Notes under the pieces: generated by a model
The model's database searches: none
What the model was told of the DNA's origin: nothing
The model's input: only the letters and a program-made list of their open reading frames with translations
NCBI GenBank assembly: GCA_025462725.1
Contig: JAOAPE010000010.1
Location: forward strand, 62,001-126,000
Length of the DNA stretch: 64,000 nucleotides
DNA from: Terriglobales bacterium
GTDB lineage: Bacteria; Acidobacteriota; Terriglobia; Terriglobales; Acidobacteriaceae
Direction: 5' to 3'
Part shown: positions 51,471 through 60,698 of the stretch, piece by piece
How the letters are laid out: every line of letters begins with the position of its first letter
Position numbering within the stretch: position 1 is the stretch's first letter
Position numbers and translations under genes: made by a program

Positions 51471-52631
51471 CTACCCCAATTTTTCCAGCAGTGGTGAAGC
51501 GCCGAACTCTTTCGTGCGACCACGAGAGGTGCGGGCAGCTGCTGTGGCCGCCGCGCCTTCTTGTCCGTATTTCTCAAGCAGGACGGGAACCAATGCTCCT
51601 TCGGCTTCTTTGGTGAAAGTCATACGGCCGTCGGCAGTGCGATCGATGCGGATGAAGTCCCCGAGCTTTACCTGTCCGGTAGCGACAAGGTTCGCTAGCG
51701 GGAAAACTACATTCTTCTCGATGGAACGCTTCAGGTGGCGCGCGCCATATTTCGCGTCAGTGCCTTCTTCGAGCAAAAAACTTTTCACTGAAGGCGTGCA
51801 GCTGAAAACGAACTGGCTGTTCCCTGTCGCTTGCAGGATTCTCTGCTGCACCATGCCGAGTTCGATCTCAAGTATCTGTTCGAGATGCGAAGGACGGAGC
51901 ATGTTGAAGACGACCGTCTTATCAATGCGGTTCATGAACTCGGGCGAGAACTTGCGGCGCGCGGCTTCAACGGCCGTGCGGGTAAGTTTTTCGTCCATCC
52001 TGGAATCCATGTGTCCGGGCTTCTGGGCGAATCCCAAGCCGCCGTTGAGAAGCTCGTTCATCTCTCCCGCGCCCAGGTTTGAGGTCATGAAGATCATGCA
52101 CTGCGAAAGATCGACACGGCGGTTGTCGCCGAGAGTGAGCGTCGCCTTATCAAGGATTCCGAGAAGCAATTGCCAGAGCGCGTCAGAAGCTTTCTCAATC
52201 TCGTCAAAGAGCAAAAGAGAGAGTTTGAGCCGGTCAGTGTGATGTTGGTTGAGAGCTTCTTGCGTAAGCAGCGGGTGCGTCTCGCGGTGTCCCAGGTAGC
52301 CCGGAGGCGAACCGATCAGCTTTGCGATTTCATGGCTATGTTGGAACTCGGCGCAGTCAATCTTTACGACAGCGCGGGGATCGCCGAAAAGCGACTCCGC
52401 CATAGCTTCCACAACGCGCGTTTTCCCGGAGCCAGTGGGCCCAAGAAAAAGAAAGTTCCCAACAGGCCGGCTGGGTGCATTCAGCCCGGCAAGGAACATC
52501 TGGTAAATCTCAGCCACCTTCTCGATGGCAGATTCCTGTCCTACGATCTTGCGGCGCAGAGCCAGTTCAAAATTTTGGGCGTCTGTGCTGCGAAGGGTAG
52601 GATCTAAAGCGGTATTAAGACCGGTTTTCAT
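51471..52631 (-). CDS. stand-alone ClpB-D2-like AAA+ ATPase
   Basis: A 386-residue protein with one AAA+ module like the second ATPase domain of ClpA/ClpB: GNFLFLGPTGSGKTRVVEAMAES (Walker A), GSPPGYLGH (pore loop), LLLFDEIEKAS (Walker B), FMTSNLGA (sensor 1), FSPEFMNRIDKTVVF and YGARHLKRSIEKNVV (sensor 2 Arg). The N-domain and first ATPase domain of ClpB are absent, and a 40-residue tail is added. It presumably forms a hexamer that remodels proteins; no peptidase partner is near. It is the only gene of its unit. Confidence 0.85.
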   Translation of the reverse strand: MKTGLNTALDPTLRSTDAQNFELALRRKIVGQESAIEKVAEIYQMFLAGLNAPSRPVGNFLFLGPTGSGKTRVVEAMAESLFGDPRAVVKIDCAEFQHSHEIAKLIGSPPGYLGHRETHPLLTQEALNQHHTDRLKLSLLLFDEIEKASDALWQLLLGILDKATLTLGDNRRVDLSQCMIFMTSNLGAGEMNELLNGGLGFAQKPGHMDSRMDEKLTRTAVEAARRKFSPEFMNRIDKTVVFNMLRPSHLEQILEIELGMVQQRILQATGNSQFVFSCTPSVKSFLLEEGTDAKYGARHLKRSIEKNVVFPLANLVATGQVKLGDFIRIDRTADGRMTFTKEAEGALVPVLLEKYGQEGAAATAAARTSRGRTKEFGASPLLEKLG

Positions 52632-52925
52632 AATTGATTGGCCTTCTACGATTGGCCAACGCCGCGCATCAACTTACCAGAGCGGGCCTTTCAATCACAT
52701 CAGATGTGCAATGGAAGCCACAGAGTTGTAAGTTCACCGATTGTGGGCGTTTCGGAAGTAGGTTCACTGCCACGAAGCCGGTAAATATTGTGGAATGTAG
52801 GCACAACCTCTTAACGGGGGTTTTTTTCTTAGCCCGAGTAGTCCTTTAGTAACCAGGCTGCGGCGTTTCCCACAGTGAAGCATGGTAGTATCGCGCCAGA
52901 ATTGGAAATCGGGTCGCACTTTACA
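52632..52925. other. Intergenic region between the AAA+ gene and the glycoside-hydrolase-like gene
   Basis: No gene is seen. GATTGGCC occurs twice near 52637-52660. A weak stem AACCTC/GGGGTT followed by TTTTTT at 52805-52830 could end a short transcript, but no promoter is convincing. Confidence 0.35.
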
Positions 52926-54572
52926 ATGATATTTGTCGGCAAGAACACTTCTCTCTCTGCTTCAGCCCCTAGAACTGCAGTGTTTATCGCATTCGCAGCC
53001 TGCCAGATTCTTTTGGCTGCGTGCTCCGGAGCGGGCGCGAATGCCAATGCGCAGATCACGCAGGTGCAAACGGCGCAGCCAACAGCGCACGCCATCGAAC
53101 AAGCGTCGCTCTCCTCGTATACCGTGAAACGCGGCGATACAACGCTGCTGCTGGCGCGCAGATTTCTTTCGCAATCCTCTTTGATGACGGTGGCCGAACT
53201 TGACGCTGCGATTCGCGACGCCAATGGATTGAAGAAGGGCGCAGCCCTCAAGCCGGGCTCGGCGATGACGATTCCCACACTGGAGAAACAGCCCATCGTC
53301 GAGAAGCCGCGGTCCGCGCAAAAAGATGCGGACATCCGCGCGGTTTACCTGACAGGCACAATGGCGGGCAGCGTGAATGGGATGAACATTGTCCGGCGCT
53401 GGCGCGAAGTGGGCGGAAACGCCGTGGTGTTCGACATTAAGGACAGTGACGGAAGCTTGAGCATTCCGTTTTCGCATCGGTTGGCTCCGAAGAACCGGCC
53501 CAGCATCACGAACCTACCGAAGTATGTGCGCTTCCTGCACTCGCAGCACATGCACGCCATCGCCCGCATAGCGCTGTTCCGCGACGAGAACATCGCGCAG
53601 AAACATTCGGAGTTGGCCGTGAGGTCAAGGTCGAATCCACAGGAGGCGTGGCGCGAGAACGGCAAGCTCGTATGGACGGACTCGTCGAATCCTGAAGTGC
53701 AGGCCTACAACATCGAGCTGGCAAAGTTCGTAGCCGGTTCGGGAGCGGATGAGATCCAGTTCGATTACGTCCGCTTCCCTGCTGAAGGAAATCAGAAAGA
53801 CGCGAAGTTTGCGTTTGAAGCGAAGCAAGCTGCGGTTCCAGAAAAAACGGATGTTGCAGCAGGTGGCTCTGCGAAAGTGGCCGCGCACTCGCAGGCGACC
53901 GAACGCGCAGATGTCATTGCCAATTTCCTCGACAAAGCCTATTCAGAATTGCATCCGATGGGTGTTCTTGTTTCGCTCGATGTGTTTGGCATCATGGCAT
54001 GGCAGCGGCAAGTTGATCTCTCACACACCGGACAAGACATTGTGAAGATGGCAAAACACTGTGACGTGCTCTCGCCGATGATCTATCCTTCGCACTTCTT
54101 CGGCATGGACGGATACGCGATGCCGGGCGACGCTCCGGAACATTTCATCAGCACGTCAATGGCGCGGTTTGAAAAGATCACTGCCGGATCTGGCGTAGTG
54201 ATCAGGCCGTGGTTGCAGGCGTTCGCGTGGAAGACGAAAATTTATTCTCCGCAATACATTGAGACGCAGGTACTCGCGTCAAAGCAGCAAGGCGGACTCG
54301 GCTTCTTGTTGTGGAATGCGCGCAACGACTACGCCAAACCGTTCGCGGCGATGCCGACGATGGTCGCGGCTAAGGACCGATACTTCGGGAAACGCAGCAT
54401 GACTTCGCCAGCGACTCCGGTAGTAGCTGCGGATGCGGCTGCAGCCAATCCTGCTCCGTCACAAGCGATCGTGTTGCCAGAGTCATCAGCTCCGTCCGAA
54501 GCGAAACCGGAACCCAAAGCGAAGGCTGTTGCGAGCGCGCCAGCTACGGTGCCGCAAAAATCACACCACTAA
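52926..54572 (+). CDS. LysM-containing putative glycoside hydrolase (DUF4015-type) lipoprotein
   Basis: A 548-residue exported protein. Signal with lipobox (LLAAC, about residue 30), a LysM-like domain (YTVKRGDTTLLLARRFL, about 65-115), then a TIM-barrel-like region (about 135-480): RAVYLTGTMAGS, GGNAVVFDIKDSDGS, ADEIQFDYVRFPAEG, LVSLDVFGIMAWQR, HCDVLSPMIYPSHF, RPWLQAFAW. This is the 'putative glycosyl hydrolase' family. DYVRFP and MIYPSHF are its signature. A Pro/Ala/Lys tail follows. The polysaccharide acted upon is unknown. ATG 52926 was chosen over the earlier GTG 52875. Confidence 0.8.
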   Translation: MIFVGKNTSLSASAPRTAVFIAFAACQILLAACSGAGANANAQITQVQTAQPTAHAIEQASLSSYTVKRGDTTLLLARRFLSQSSLMTVAELDAAIRDANGLKKGAALKPGSAMTIPTLEKQPIVEKPRSAQKDADIRAVYLTGTMAGSVNGMNIVRRWREVGGNAVVFDIKDSDGSLSIPFSHRLAPKNRPSITNLPKYVRFLHSQHMHAIARIALFRDENIAQKHSELAVRSRSNPQEAWRENGKLVWTDSSNPEVQAYNIELAKFVAGSGADEIQFDYVRFPAEGNQKDAKFAFEAKQAAVPEKTDVAAGGSAKVAAHSQATERADVIANFLDKAYSELHPMGVLVSLDVFGIMAWQRQVDLSHTGQDIVKMAKHCDVLSPMIYPSHFFGMDGYAMPGDAPEHFISTSMARFEKITAGSGVVIRPWLQAFAWKTKIYSPQYIETQVLASKQQGGLGFLLWNARNDYAKPFAAMPTMVAAKDRYFGKRSMTSPATPVVAADAAAANPAPSQAIVLPESSAPSEAKPEPKAKAVASAPATVPQKSHH

Positions 54573-54782
54573 CGAATATTTATTCAAGGATTATTTGTAA
54601 AATCTTGCGCTGAATTCTGGCGAGAAACTCTCCTTCAGAACGCCATCTCGCGTCAGCTATAATTGTTTGTTCGCGCCCATAAAACATTTTGGTTTCAACT
54701 CGCATAGAATGTGAGGAGAGGCCGCGTGGTTTTTGTGTATCGGCGGCGCGAATGCGGTCATCTACTTGAAGGAGCCACTGCG

Positions 54783-55727
54783 ATGCCAATCAGTCCTACA
54801 GAAAAAATCTGGCACAACGGGAAACTGATTCCATGGGACGATGCCAAGGTCCACATCATGTCGCACGTGGTGAACTATGGCTCGTCCGTATTTGAAGGCG
54901 TGCGCTGCTACTTGCCGCCGAGCGGCCCGGCGATCTTCCGCGCTGCTGAACACGCGCAGAGGCTTCTCGATTCCGCAAAGATCTACCGCATAGAAACCAA
55001 GTACACACTCGACGACATCGTTAACGCCATGGTGGAAGTAGTGGGCGTGAACGGCGTCTTCCCTTGCTACATTCGTCCGCTGATCTTTCGCGGATACGGC
55101 GAAGTGGGCGTGAATCCTAAGGGGTCTCCGACAGAGGTTTACATCGCCAACTACTCATGGGGCAAGTATCTGGGACACGGGAATCCCGAAGAGGGTGTGG
55201 ATGTCTGCATCTCGTCATGGAACCGCCTGGCCCCGAACACCATGCCGGCAATGGCGAAAGCGGGCGCGAATTACATGAACTCGCAGCTCATCAAGATGGA
55301 AGCCATCGCAAACGGATACGTTGAAGGCATTGGCCTGGACGTGAACGGATACGTCAGCGAAGGCTCCGGCGAAAACCTGTTCCTGGTAAAGAATGGGACG
55401 ATCATCACTGCTCCGCTGGGCTGCTCGGTGCTCCCGGGCATCACGCGCGATTCCGTTTTGAAGCTTGCGAAAGATTTGCGCATTCCGATCGTTGAGCAAA
55501 TGATCCCCCGCGAAATGCTTTACATCGCCGACGAAGTCTTCTTTAGTGGCACCGCCGCGGAAATCACTCCCATTGGTTCAGTGGATCGCATCACCGTAGG
55601 CAATGGCAAGGCCGGTCCGATCACCCGCGCGCTGCAAAAGGACTTCTACGACATCGTCAATGGCCGCGCTGAGGACCGATACAATTGGTTCACGGCAGTG
55701 CCAGTGAAGCAGACGGTGGCGGTGTAG
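54783..55727 (+). CDS. ilvE: branched-chain amino-acid aminotransferase
   Basis: A 314-residue fold-type IV PLP enzyme that interconverts Leu/Ile/Val with their 2-oxo acids. Conserved parts: MSHVVNYGSSVFEGVRCY, RPLIFRGYGEVGVNP, AKAGANYMNSQLIKMEA (Schiff-base Lys), YVSEGSGENLFLVKNG and EVFFSGTAAEITPI. ATG 54783 follows GAAGGAG at eight bases. It ends with a strong terminator. Confidence 0.95.
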   Translation: MPISPTEKIWHNGKLIPWDDAKVHIMSHVVNYGSSVFEGVRCYLPPSGPAIFRAAEHAQRLLDSAKIYRIETKYTLDDIVNAMVEVVGVNGVFPCYIRPLIFRGYGEVGVNPKGSPTEVYIANYSWGKYLGHGNPEEGVDVCISSWNRLAPNTMPAMAKAGANYMNSQLIKMEAIANGYVEGIGLDVNGYVSEGSGENLFLVKNGTIITAPLGCSVLPGITRDSVLKLAKDLRIPIVEQMIPREMLYIADEVFFSGTAAEITPIGSVDRITVGNGKAGPITRALQKDFYDIVNGRAEDRYNWFTAVPVKQTVAV

Positions 55728-55745
55728 AAATTAATTTCCTCATCC

Positions 55746-55776
55746 AAGGCGCTGCCGATGGCGGCGCCTTTTTCTA
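55746..55776 (+). terminator. Terminator of ilvE
   Basis: AAGGCGCTGCC/GGCGGCGCCTT stem with TTTTTC behind, 19 bases after the ilvE stop. Confidence 0.88.
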
Positions 55777-55955
55777 TTCTGCACAGAGTCGATCGGAAAC
55801 CGGCCATGTACTCCAGAGTAACCTTGCGGCGGTTCCAGACAATGGCCGAAGCTGCCTAAGAAATAGGTATTAACGCCTAGTCATGCCTGTGATTCCTGCA
55901 TGATTTCCTTCATTGCCCGGCGGATATTCCCGGCATATAATCGCGGTACTCTGAA

Positions 55956-55990
55956 CGGAGTTTCTCGTTTTTAGTTTCTAGTTTCTAGTT
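55956..55990. repeat. TTTCTAG/TTTTTAG heptamer run
   Basis: GTTTCTCGTTTTTAG, then TTTCTAGTTTCTAGTTG, right before the lytic transglycosylase gene. Four to five imperfect 7-base units, like 36808 and inside mtaB. Confidence 0.8.
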
Positions 55991-56004
55991 GTGTGTCTTT
56001 CCGG

Positions 56005-56874
56005 ATGAAATCGCGAGTCCAACCCGTCTTTCGCAGCGCGAAGACCGCAATGCTATTTGTTGCGGTTGGCGTATTTGCGCATTCATCGCAGGCGTTCGCT
56101 GGCGATCGCATTGTTGCTGTCCGCGAGAATGGGCGCGTGGTCTTTGTAAACGATGAGGCAGCTGCGAAGACTGCGCCGGAACTGAATGCTTCTGTGCCGG
56201 TCAGCAGCAAGCGGCTGGTCTACTGGAGCAACGTGGAGCATCGCTGGAAGCGCGTGCCTCCGCCATCGCGAACGGCTATGCGCAACGCGCGGTCAGCGGC
56301 GCAGGAAGTAGCGCAGATAGTTTCAGTATCGCCGCGCGAGCTGACAGTATCTTCAACTCCGATCGATCCTGTCGCGCCGGATACACGGGGCCTGATGTCC
56401 GGACACAAGATTACACAGGCGGAAGTAGATGCCGCGATCGTAGCCGCCGCAGCGCGGCACAATGTAGATGTGAACCTCGTCCGCTCGATCATCAAAGTAG
56501 AATCCAACTTCAATCCGCGTGCGGTCTCACGCAAAGGCGCCATGGGCTTGATGCAGTTGATGCCCGCGACTGCGAGAGAGCTGAACGTCCGCAATCCTTT
56601 TGACGTGAATCAGAATGTGGATGGCGGCGTTCGCCACTTCAAAGGACTTCTACAGAATTTTGGTGGCGATGTCCGCAAGTCACTGGCTGCATACAACGCC
56701 GGTGCGGGCGCAGTCACGCGAAACAACGGCGTGCCGCCATACGCGGAAACGAAAGCTTATGTGAATCGGATCACGCAGCTGTACGGGCAAGACAACGCCA
56801 TTACTTCGGTGGCTGCGAATCCGATAAAGACCACGCGCGACAGCAACGGACACCTGGTGTTCAGCAATGAATAA
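56005..56874 (+). CDS. lytic murein transglycosylase
   Basis: A 289-residue exported protein. Signal peptide (AMLFVAVGVFAHSSQAFA), then a short basic domain with VVFVNDEAAA, and an SLT domain (about 160-275): RSIIKVESNFNPRAVSRKGAMGLMQLMPATARELN with the catalytic Glu in KVESNF, then NVDGGVRHFKGLLQNFGGDVRKSLAAYNAG. It cleaves peptidoglycan glycan strands. It lies 18 bases before the amidase gene, and the two are likely co-transcribed for murein turnover. Confidence 0.92.
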   Translation: MKSRVQPVFRSAKTAMLFVAVGVFAHSSQAFAGDRIVAVRENGRVVFVNDEAAAKTAPELNASVPVSSKRLVYWSNVEHRWKRVPPPSRTAMRNARSAAQEVAQIVSVSPRELTVSSTPIDPVAPDTRGLMSGHKITQAEVDAAIVAAAARHNVDVNLVRSIIKVESNFNPRAVSRKGAMGLMQLMPATARELNVRNPFDVNQNVDGGVRHFKGLLQNFGGDVRKSLAAYNAGAGAVTRNNGVPPYAETKAYVNRITQLYGQDNAITSVAANPIKTTRDSNGHLVFSNE

Positions 56875-56892
56875 GGCAGCAACAACCCGCGA

Positions 56893-59148
56893 ATGAAAAA
56901 AAACTTCCTTCGACGATTACTGATTCTGGCTGGAACAGTAATCGCATTTGCGTCGGTGCTGTCGAATCCCCTTCCCGCTTTCGCGAAACGGTCAGTCGCC
57001 CAAAAAAAGCAGATCGCGCGTACGCAGTTTGAGACGGCGGAACGGCTGCGAGAGGCGCTGTCCGGCAAGTCTGGGAAATCCCGCACGAAACGCGATTACA
57101 CCCGTGTCATGGATGCGTATCGTAAGGTCTATTACACCGCTCCCAACTCCAGCAAAGCGGATGCCAGCGCGCTGGCAGTGGGCGAGTTGATGGTGGAGTA
57201 CGGGCGCGCATTCAATGACGAGAAATCATTTCGCGACGCCATTGGGCAGTATGAGTTTCTGCGACGTGAATATCCGGGGAGCAAGCGACGGTTCGAGGCG
57301 CTGTTCACTGAAGGCGAGATTTATCGGCAGGACTTGAACGACAGCAAGCAAGCCAAACAAATTTTTGAGGAATTCCTGAAGCGGTATCCGCGACATGAAT
57401 TGGCGGACCAAGCAAAGGACGCCATTAACGAAATGGCAGCGGAAGCGAAAGGTGGCAAGGCTGCGACGAAGAAGTCCGCGAAAAACAAAGTAGCGGAGCC
57501 GGAACCGAAGACGGCGAAAGCAACGAAGCAGCGCAAGGCTGAACCCGCTGACGACGAAGAGACCGCCGCCGCAGAGACCACGAAGAGCGTTGCGCAGCCG
57601 GTCAGCGCGAACACTACTCCGCGGCATGGCAAGCTGCCGCTGGTGACGAGTATCCGCCACTGGTCAACGCCAGATTACACGCGCATCGCCATCGATCTGG
57701 AAGAAGAAGTGAAGTATGAAGCGGGACGAGTTCCCTCGCCCGACCGCATCTTCTTTGACCTGCATGACACGAAGCTGGCTTCGGAACTGGTCGGCAAGAC
57801 ATTCGAAGTGGGCGACGGAATGCTTCGCAAGATCCGCATCGCGCAATTCAGCCAAGACCTCACGCGGGTAGTGCTCGAAGTGGATGATGTGGCCGAGTAC
57901 TCGGCGTTCCTTCTGCCCAACCCTTATCGGCTCATAATCGATATTCACGGGAAGCAACCGGCGAAGACTGTGCTTGCGAAGAACACTGCGCCGGATGTCG
58001 CGACAGAAAAGCCTGCGGATGTTCCACCGGCGAAAGCCGAACCGACGAAGCCAGCAAAGAAGGCCCCGGATAAGCCGACCACCGCAGACACCCCTGCTGA
58101 TCTGGGTGAATCACCTGCTAAGAGCGATCCTGCGAAGCGTGATTCCGGCAAACCCGTTTCCTCTGCTGTCGCAAAGAAAATTGCCTCAGACAAGGCAGAC
58201 GCTACCAAAGAGCTGACCGAAGAGGCGGCGATCGACAACAAAGACATCACCAGCAAAGAAGTGAAGGCTACGGCTGCGCCGACTTCGTCTCCTACATTCG
58301 AAGCTGTGGCGCCGCGCAAGAGCGGCAAGTCATCGAAGAAAGATAAAGCCAAAGACGCGGAACAGGTCGCGACGGTGCGCACTGCCGAACCTACCGCATC
58401 GGGTGAGCGTTCACTGATCCGCGCGCTTGGACTGAAGATCGGACGTATCGTCATCGACGCCGGCCACGGCGGACATGATACCGGAACAATTGGCCCCCAT
58501 GGATTGATGGAAAAAGACCTTGTACTTGACGTTGCTCTGCGTTTAGGCAAATTGCTGGAGTCGAAGCTCGGTGCGGAAGTGGTCTATACCCGCGATGACG
58601 ACACGTTCATCCCGCTGGAGACTCGGACGGCAATTGCGAACAAGCATCAGGCGGATTTGTTTATCTCTGTCCACGCAAATTCCAGCCGCGATGCCAGCGC
58701 GCGGGGTGTCGAGACGTATTACCTGAACTTCACATCGAACGCCGATGCGCTCGAAGTGGCAGCGCGTGAGAATGCCGTCTCGCAGAAGTCGGTGTTCGAG
58801 TTGCAAGACCTGGTGAAGAAGATCGCGCTCAAGGAAAAGATTGAGGAGTCCCGCGAGTTCGCCACAGACGTGCAAAGAGCACTCCATGCGGGGCTGACCA
58901 CAAAGAGTTCTGCCATGCGCGACCGCGGCGTGAAAAAGGCACCGTTCGTTGTGCTTATCGGCGCGAACATGCCCAGCATCCTGGCAGAGATATCGTTTGT
59001 GAGCAATCCTGGAGACGAGAAGCGGCTGCAAACGCCGGAGCATCGGCAGAAGATCGCTGATTCTCTGTTCAAAGGCGTTTCTCGTTATGCAGATGGCCTC
59101 AGCGGGATCAAAGTAGCAAGCACCAGCAGCGACTCCGCAGCGCAGTAG
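56893..59148 (+). CDS. N-acetylmuramoyl-L-alanine amidase with TPR and AMIN domains
   Basis: A 751-residue exported amidase (AmiC-type). Signal (ILAGTVIAFASVLSNPLPAFA), TPR-like repeats (about 60-175), AMIN domain (about 250-352: TSIRHWSTPDYTRIAIDLEE...RLIIDIHG), a Lys/Ala/Pro-rich linker of about 150 residues, then Amidase_3 (about 516-735): VIDAGHGGHDTG (His ligand), GLMEKDLVL (Glu), FISVHANSS (His) and ILAEISFVSNPGDE. It splits the MurNAc-Ala bond, and the AMIN domain anchors it to the septum or outer membrane. Confidence 0.95.
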   Translation: MKKNFLRRLLILAGTVIAFASVLSNPLPAFAKRSVAQKKQIARTQFETAERLREALSGKSGKSRTKRDYTRVMDAYRKVYYTAPNSSKADASALAVGELMVEYGRAFNDEKSFRDAIGQYEFLRREYPGSKRRFEALFTEGEIYRQDLNDSKQAKQIFEEFLKRYPRHELADQAKDAINEMAAEAKGGKAATKKSAKNKVAEPEPKTAKATKQRKAEPADDEETAAAETTKSVAQPVSANTTPRHGKLPLVTSIRHWSTPDYTRIAIDLEEEVKYEAGRVPSPDRIFFDLHDTKLASELVGKTFEVGDGMLRKIRIAQFSQDLTRVVLEVDDVAEYSAFLLPNPYRLIIDIHGKQPAKTVLAKNTAPDVATEKPADVPPAKAEPTKPAKKAPDKPTTADTPADLGESPAKSDPAKRDSGKPVSSAVAKKIASDKADATKELTEEAAIDNKDITSKEVKATAAPTSSPTFEAVAPRKSGKSSKKDKAKDAEQVATVRTAEPTASGERSLIRALGLKIGRIVIDAGHGGHDTGTIGPHGLMEKDLVLDVALRLGKLLESKLGAEVVYTRDDDTFIPLETRTAIANKHQADLFISVHANSSRDASARGVETYYLNFTSNADALEVAARENAVSQKSVFELQDLVKKIALKEKIEESREFATDVQRALHAGLTTKSSAMRDRGVKKAPFVVLIGANMPSILAEISFVSNPGDEKRLQTPEHRQKIADSLFKGVSRYADGLSGIKVASTSSDSAAQ

Positions 59149-59249
59149 CCCTCCGAAGACCCTCCTCACCCGAATCTTTCACTCAATAAATGGAGTCTAA
59201 GTATTAGGCCGGGTGTCGGTCTGTCATAATTGACCCTGTATCACTTCAA

Positions 59250-60377
59250 ATGAAACCTTCTTCATACATTTTTATTGGATTGCTTGCTTGCGCGCTTTCA
59301 ACGGGTGCTCTGGCGCAATCGCAAGCGTCGGCGCCGAAATCCACCACCTTGGTCACGCTGCCGGGCAAGAGCTCTGATTCAGCGCTTCCCGCGAGCTTTG
59401 CAGGATGGCAAAAAGTTGCGGGCTCTCGGGCGGCTACATCGCCGGGGCAGGCTGATCCCGCGAATGCCGACCTGCTCAAAGAGTACGGATTCGTCGATTC
59501 CGAAAATGCCACCTACGAACGTGGCGACCGCAAGCTCACGGTCAAGGCCGAGCGGTTTTCCGACACCACTGGCGCGTACGGCGCGTTCAGTTTTTATCGG
59601 CAGCCGTCGATGGCCAAAGAGAAACTGTGCGACCAGGGGGCGTCTGACGGCACGCACGTGCTCTTCTATTGCACCAACGTCTTTCTTGATATCAATCTGG
59701 ACAAAGTAACCGCGATGTCCGCCTCAGAGCTGCGCGAACTGGCGAAAGCCATTCCCAAAGTCGCGGGGAATCTGGCTGAGGCACCGAAGATCGCGCTGTA
59801 TCTGCCCGCTGCGGTCCGAGAGAATGCGAAGTATGTCGCCGGCCCCATCGGGCTCGACAAGCTCGACGCGCCGCTCAAGTCATCGCAGGTGGACTACTCG
59901 CTTAGTCCCGAAGTGGTAATCGGTAAAGTGCGCTCGGTGGACGGAATCGCCAACGTGGCGCTCATCCAATATCCCACGCCGAAGATCGCACAAGCGCAAC
60001 TGCAGAAGCTTGAGCAATGGGGCAAGTCATTCAAGCCGGTAGAAGGCGGGATGAACGAGTTCGTCAGCAAACGCAGCGGCCCCATTATCGCGCTGGTCAT
60101 GGGCGAGATCGCCGACACGGGTGCGAAGGCGCTGCTCTCAGACATCAACTACGACGCGGAGATCACGTGGAGCGAGCCCACTTTCAACGGAGCGAAAGAC
60201 AATATCGGCAACCTGGTCTACAACGACATGGTGCTGGCGTTCATGATCGTGGCCTTCATGTTCGTGGTGGGAATCGCCTTCGGGGGCTTCCGCGTGTTCA
60301 TGAAGAAGTTCTTCCCAGGAAGGCTGGTTGACCGCCCTGAGGACATAGAATTCATTAAGCTTGATTTGAAAGAATAA
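59250..60377 (+). CDS. DUF6599-like secreted protein with C-terminal membrane helix
   Basis: A 375-residue protein. Signal peptide ending ALAQSQ, then a mixed domain (YGFVDSENATYERGDRKLTVKAERFSDTTGAYGAFSFYRQPSM) typical of a DUF6599-like family known mainly from Acidobacteria, and one transmembrane helix (MVLAFMIVAFMFVVGIAFGGF, about 335) followed by a short basic tail. Function unknown. Confidence 0.75.
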   Translation: MKPSSYIFIGLLACALSTGALAQSQASAPKSTTLVTLPGKSSDSALPASFAGWQKVAGSRAATSPGQADPANADLLKEYGFVDSENATYERGDRKLTVKAERFSDTTGAYGAFSFYRQPSMAKEKLCDQGASDGTHVLFYCTNVFLDINLDKVTAMSASELRELAKAIPKVAGNLAEAPKIALYLPAAVRENAKYVAGPIGLDKLDAPLKSSQVDYSLSPEVVIGKVRSVDGIANVALIQYPTPKIAQAQLQKLEQWGKSFKPVEGGMNEFVSKRSGPIIALVMGEIADTGAKALLSDINYDAEITWSEPTFNGAKDNIGNLVYNDMVLAFMIVAFMFVVGIAFGGFRVFMKKFFPGRLVDRPEDIEFIKLDLKE

Positions 60378-60519
60378 GGCAGCTCGGATTACAAGTTACT
60401 GATTAGGCGTTACTTAGCCGAATTACGGTCGCGAAATGACGTATTTTGTCATTCATTGTGAATAGTATTTCATTGAGCTATATTGTTGAAAACAAAGACA
60501 TTTAAGTTAGAAAAATCGC

Positions 60520-60548
60520 TTGACACCCCCTGTTCTGGCTCATAAGAT
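60520..60548 (+). promoter_or_regulatory. Near-consensus sigma-70 promoter
   Basis: TTGACA at 60520-60525, a 17-base spacer, TAAGAT at 60543-60548. This is the best promoter seen in the window. Expected start near 60555. Confidence 0.8.
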
Positions 60549-60554
60549 TTTCCC

Positions 60555-60641
60555 AGAAAGTTTTGATGGTGAAATTTCCGTTAGAACTATTCTCCCTTGA
60601 AGAGAAGGCCGCCCGAGTTGCCCGGGCGGCCTTTTCGTTTT
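60555..60641 (+). ncRNA. Candidate small RNA or attenuated leader
   Basis: The transcript from the promoter at 60520 would run about 85 bases to a terminator, with only 30-40 bases before a stable 11-bp stem. It could be a free small RNA or a leader that attenuates the oxygenase gene. No known RNA family is recognised. Confidence 0.55.
60605..60641 (+). terminator. Intrinsic terminator or attenuator before the oxygenase gene
   Basis: Perfect AAGGCCGCCCG/CGGGCGGCCTT stem with a seven-base loop, then TTTTCGTTTT. It lies upstream of the start at 60699, so transcripts must either stop here or read through. Confidence 0.88.
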
Positions 60642-60698
60642 GCATCGACTCGAGCGAGTATTCTTGTTGCTCCATCCATTATTGGAAAGCGAGAGCAC

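Larger units (their letters stand above)
60378..60698 (+). other. AT-rich regulatory region before the Kdo-hydroxylase-like gene
   Basis: An unusually AT-rich stretch for this window. It has the inverted repeat AATGAC/GTCATT (60435-60453), a near-consensus promoter (60520-60548) and a strong terminator (60605-60641). No gene was accepted here; a 94-residue frame from 60563 crosses the terminator. Confidence 0.7.

Noticed and set aside
52805-52830. Weak terminator-like hairpin, possible small RNA
   Set aside because: A 6-bp stem with a G-T pair and no promoter upstream; too weak to report as a gene.
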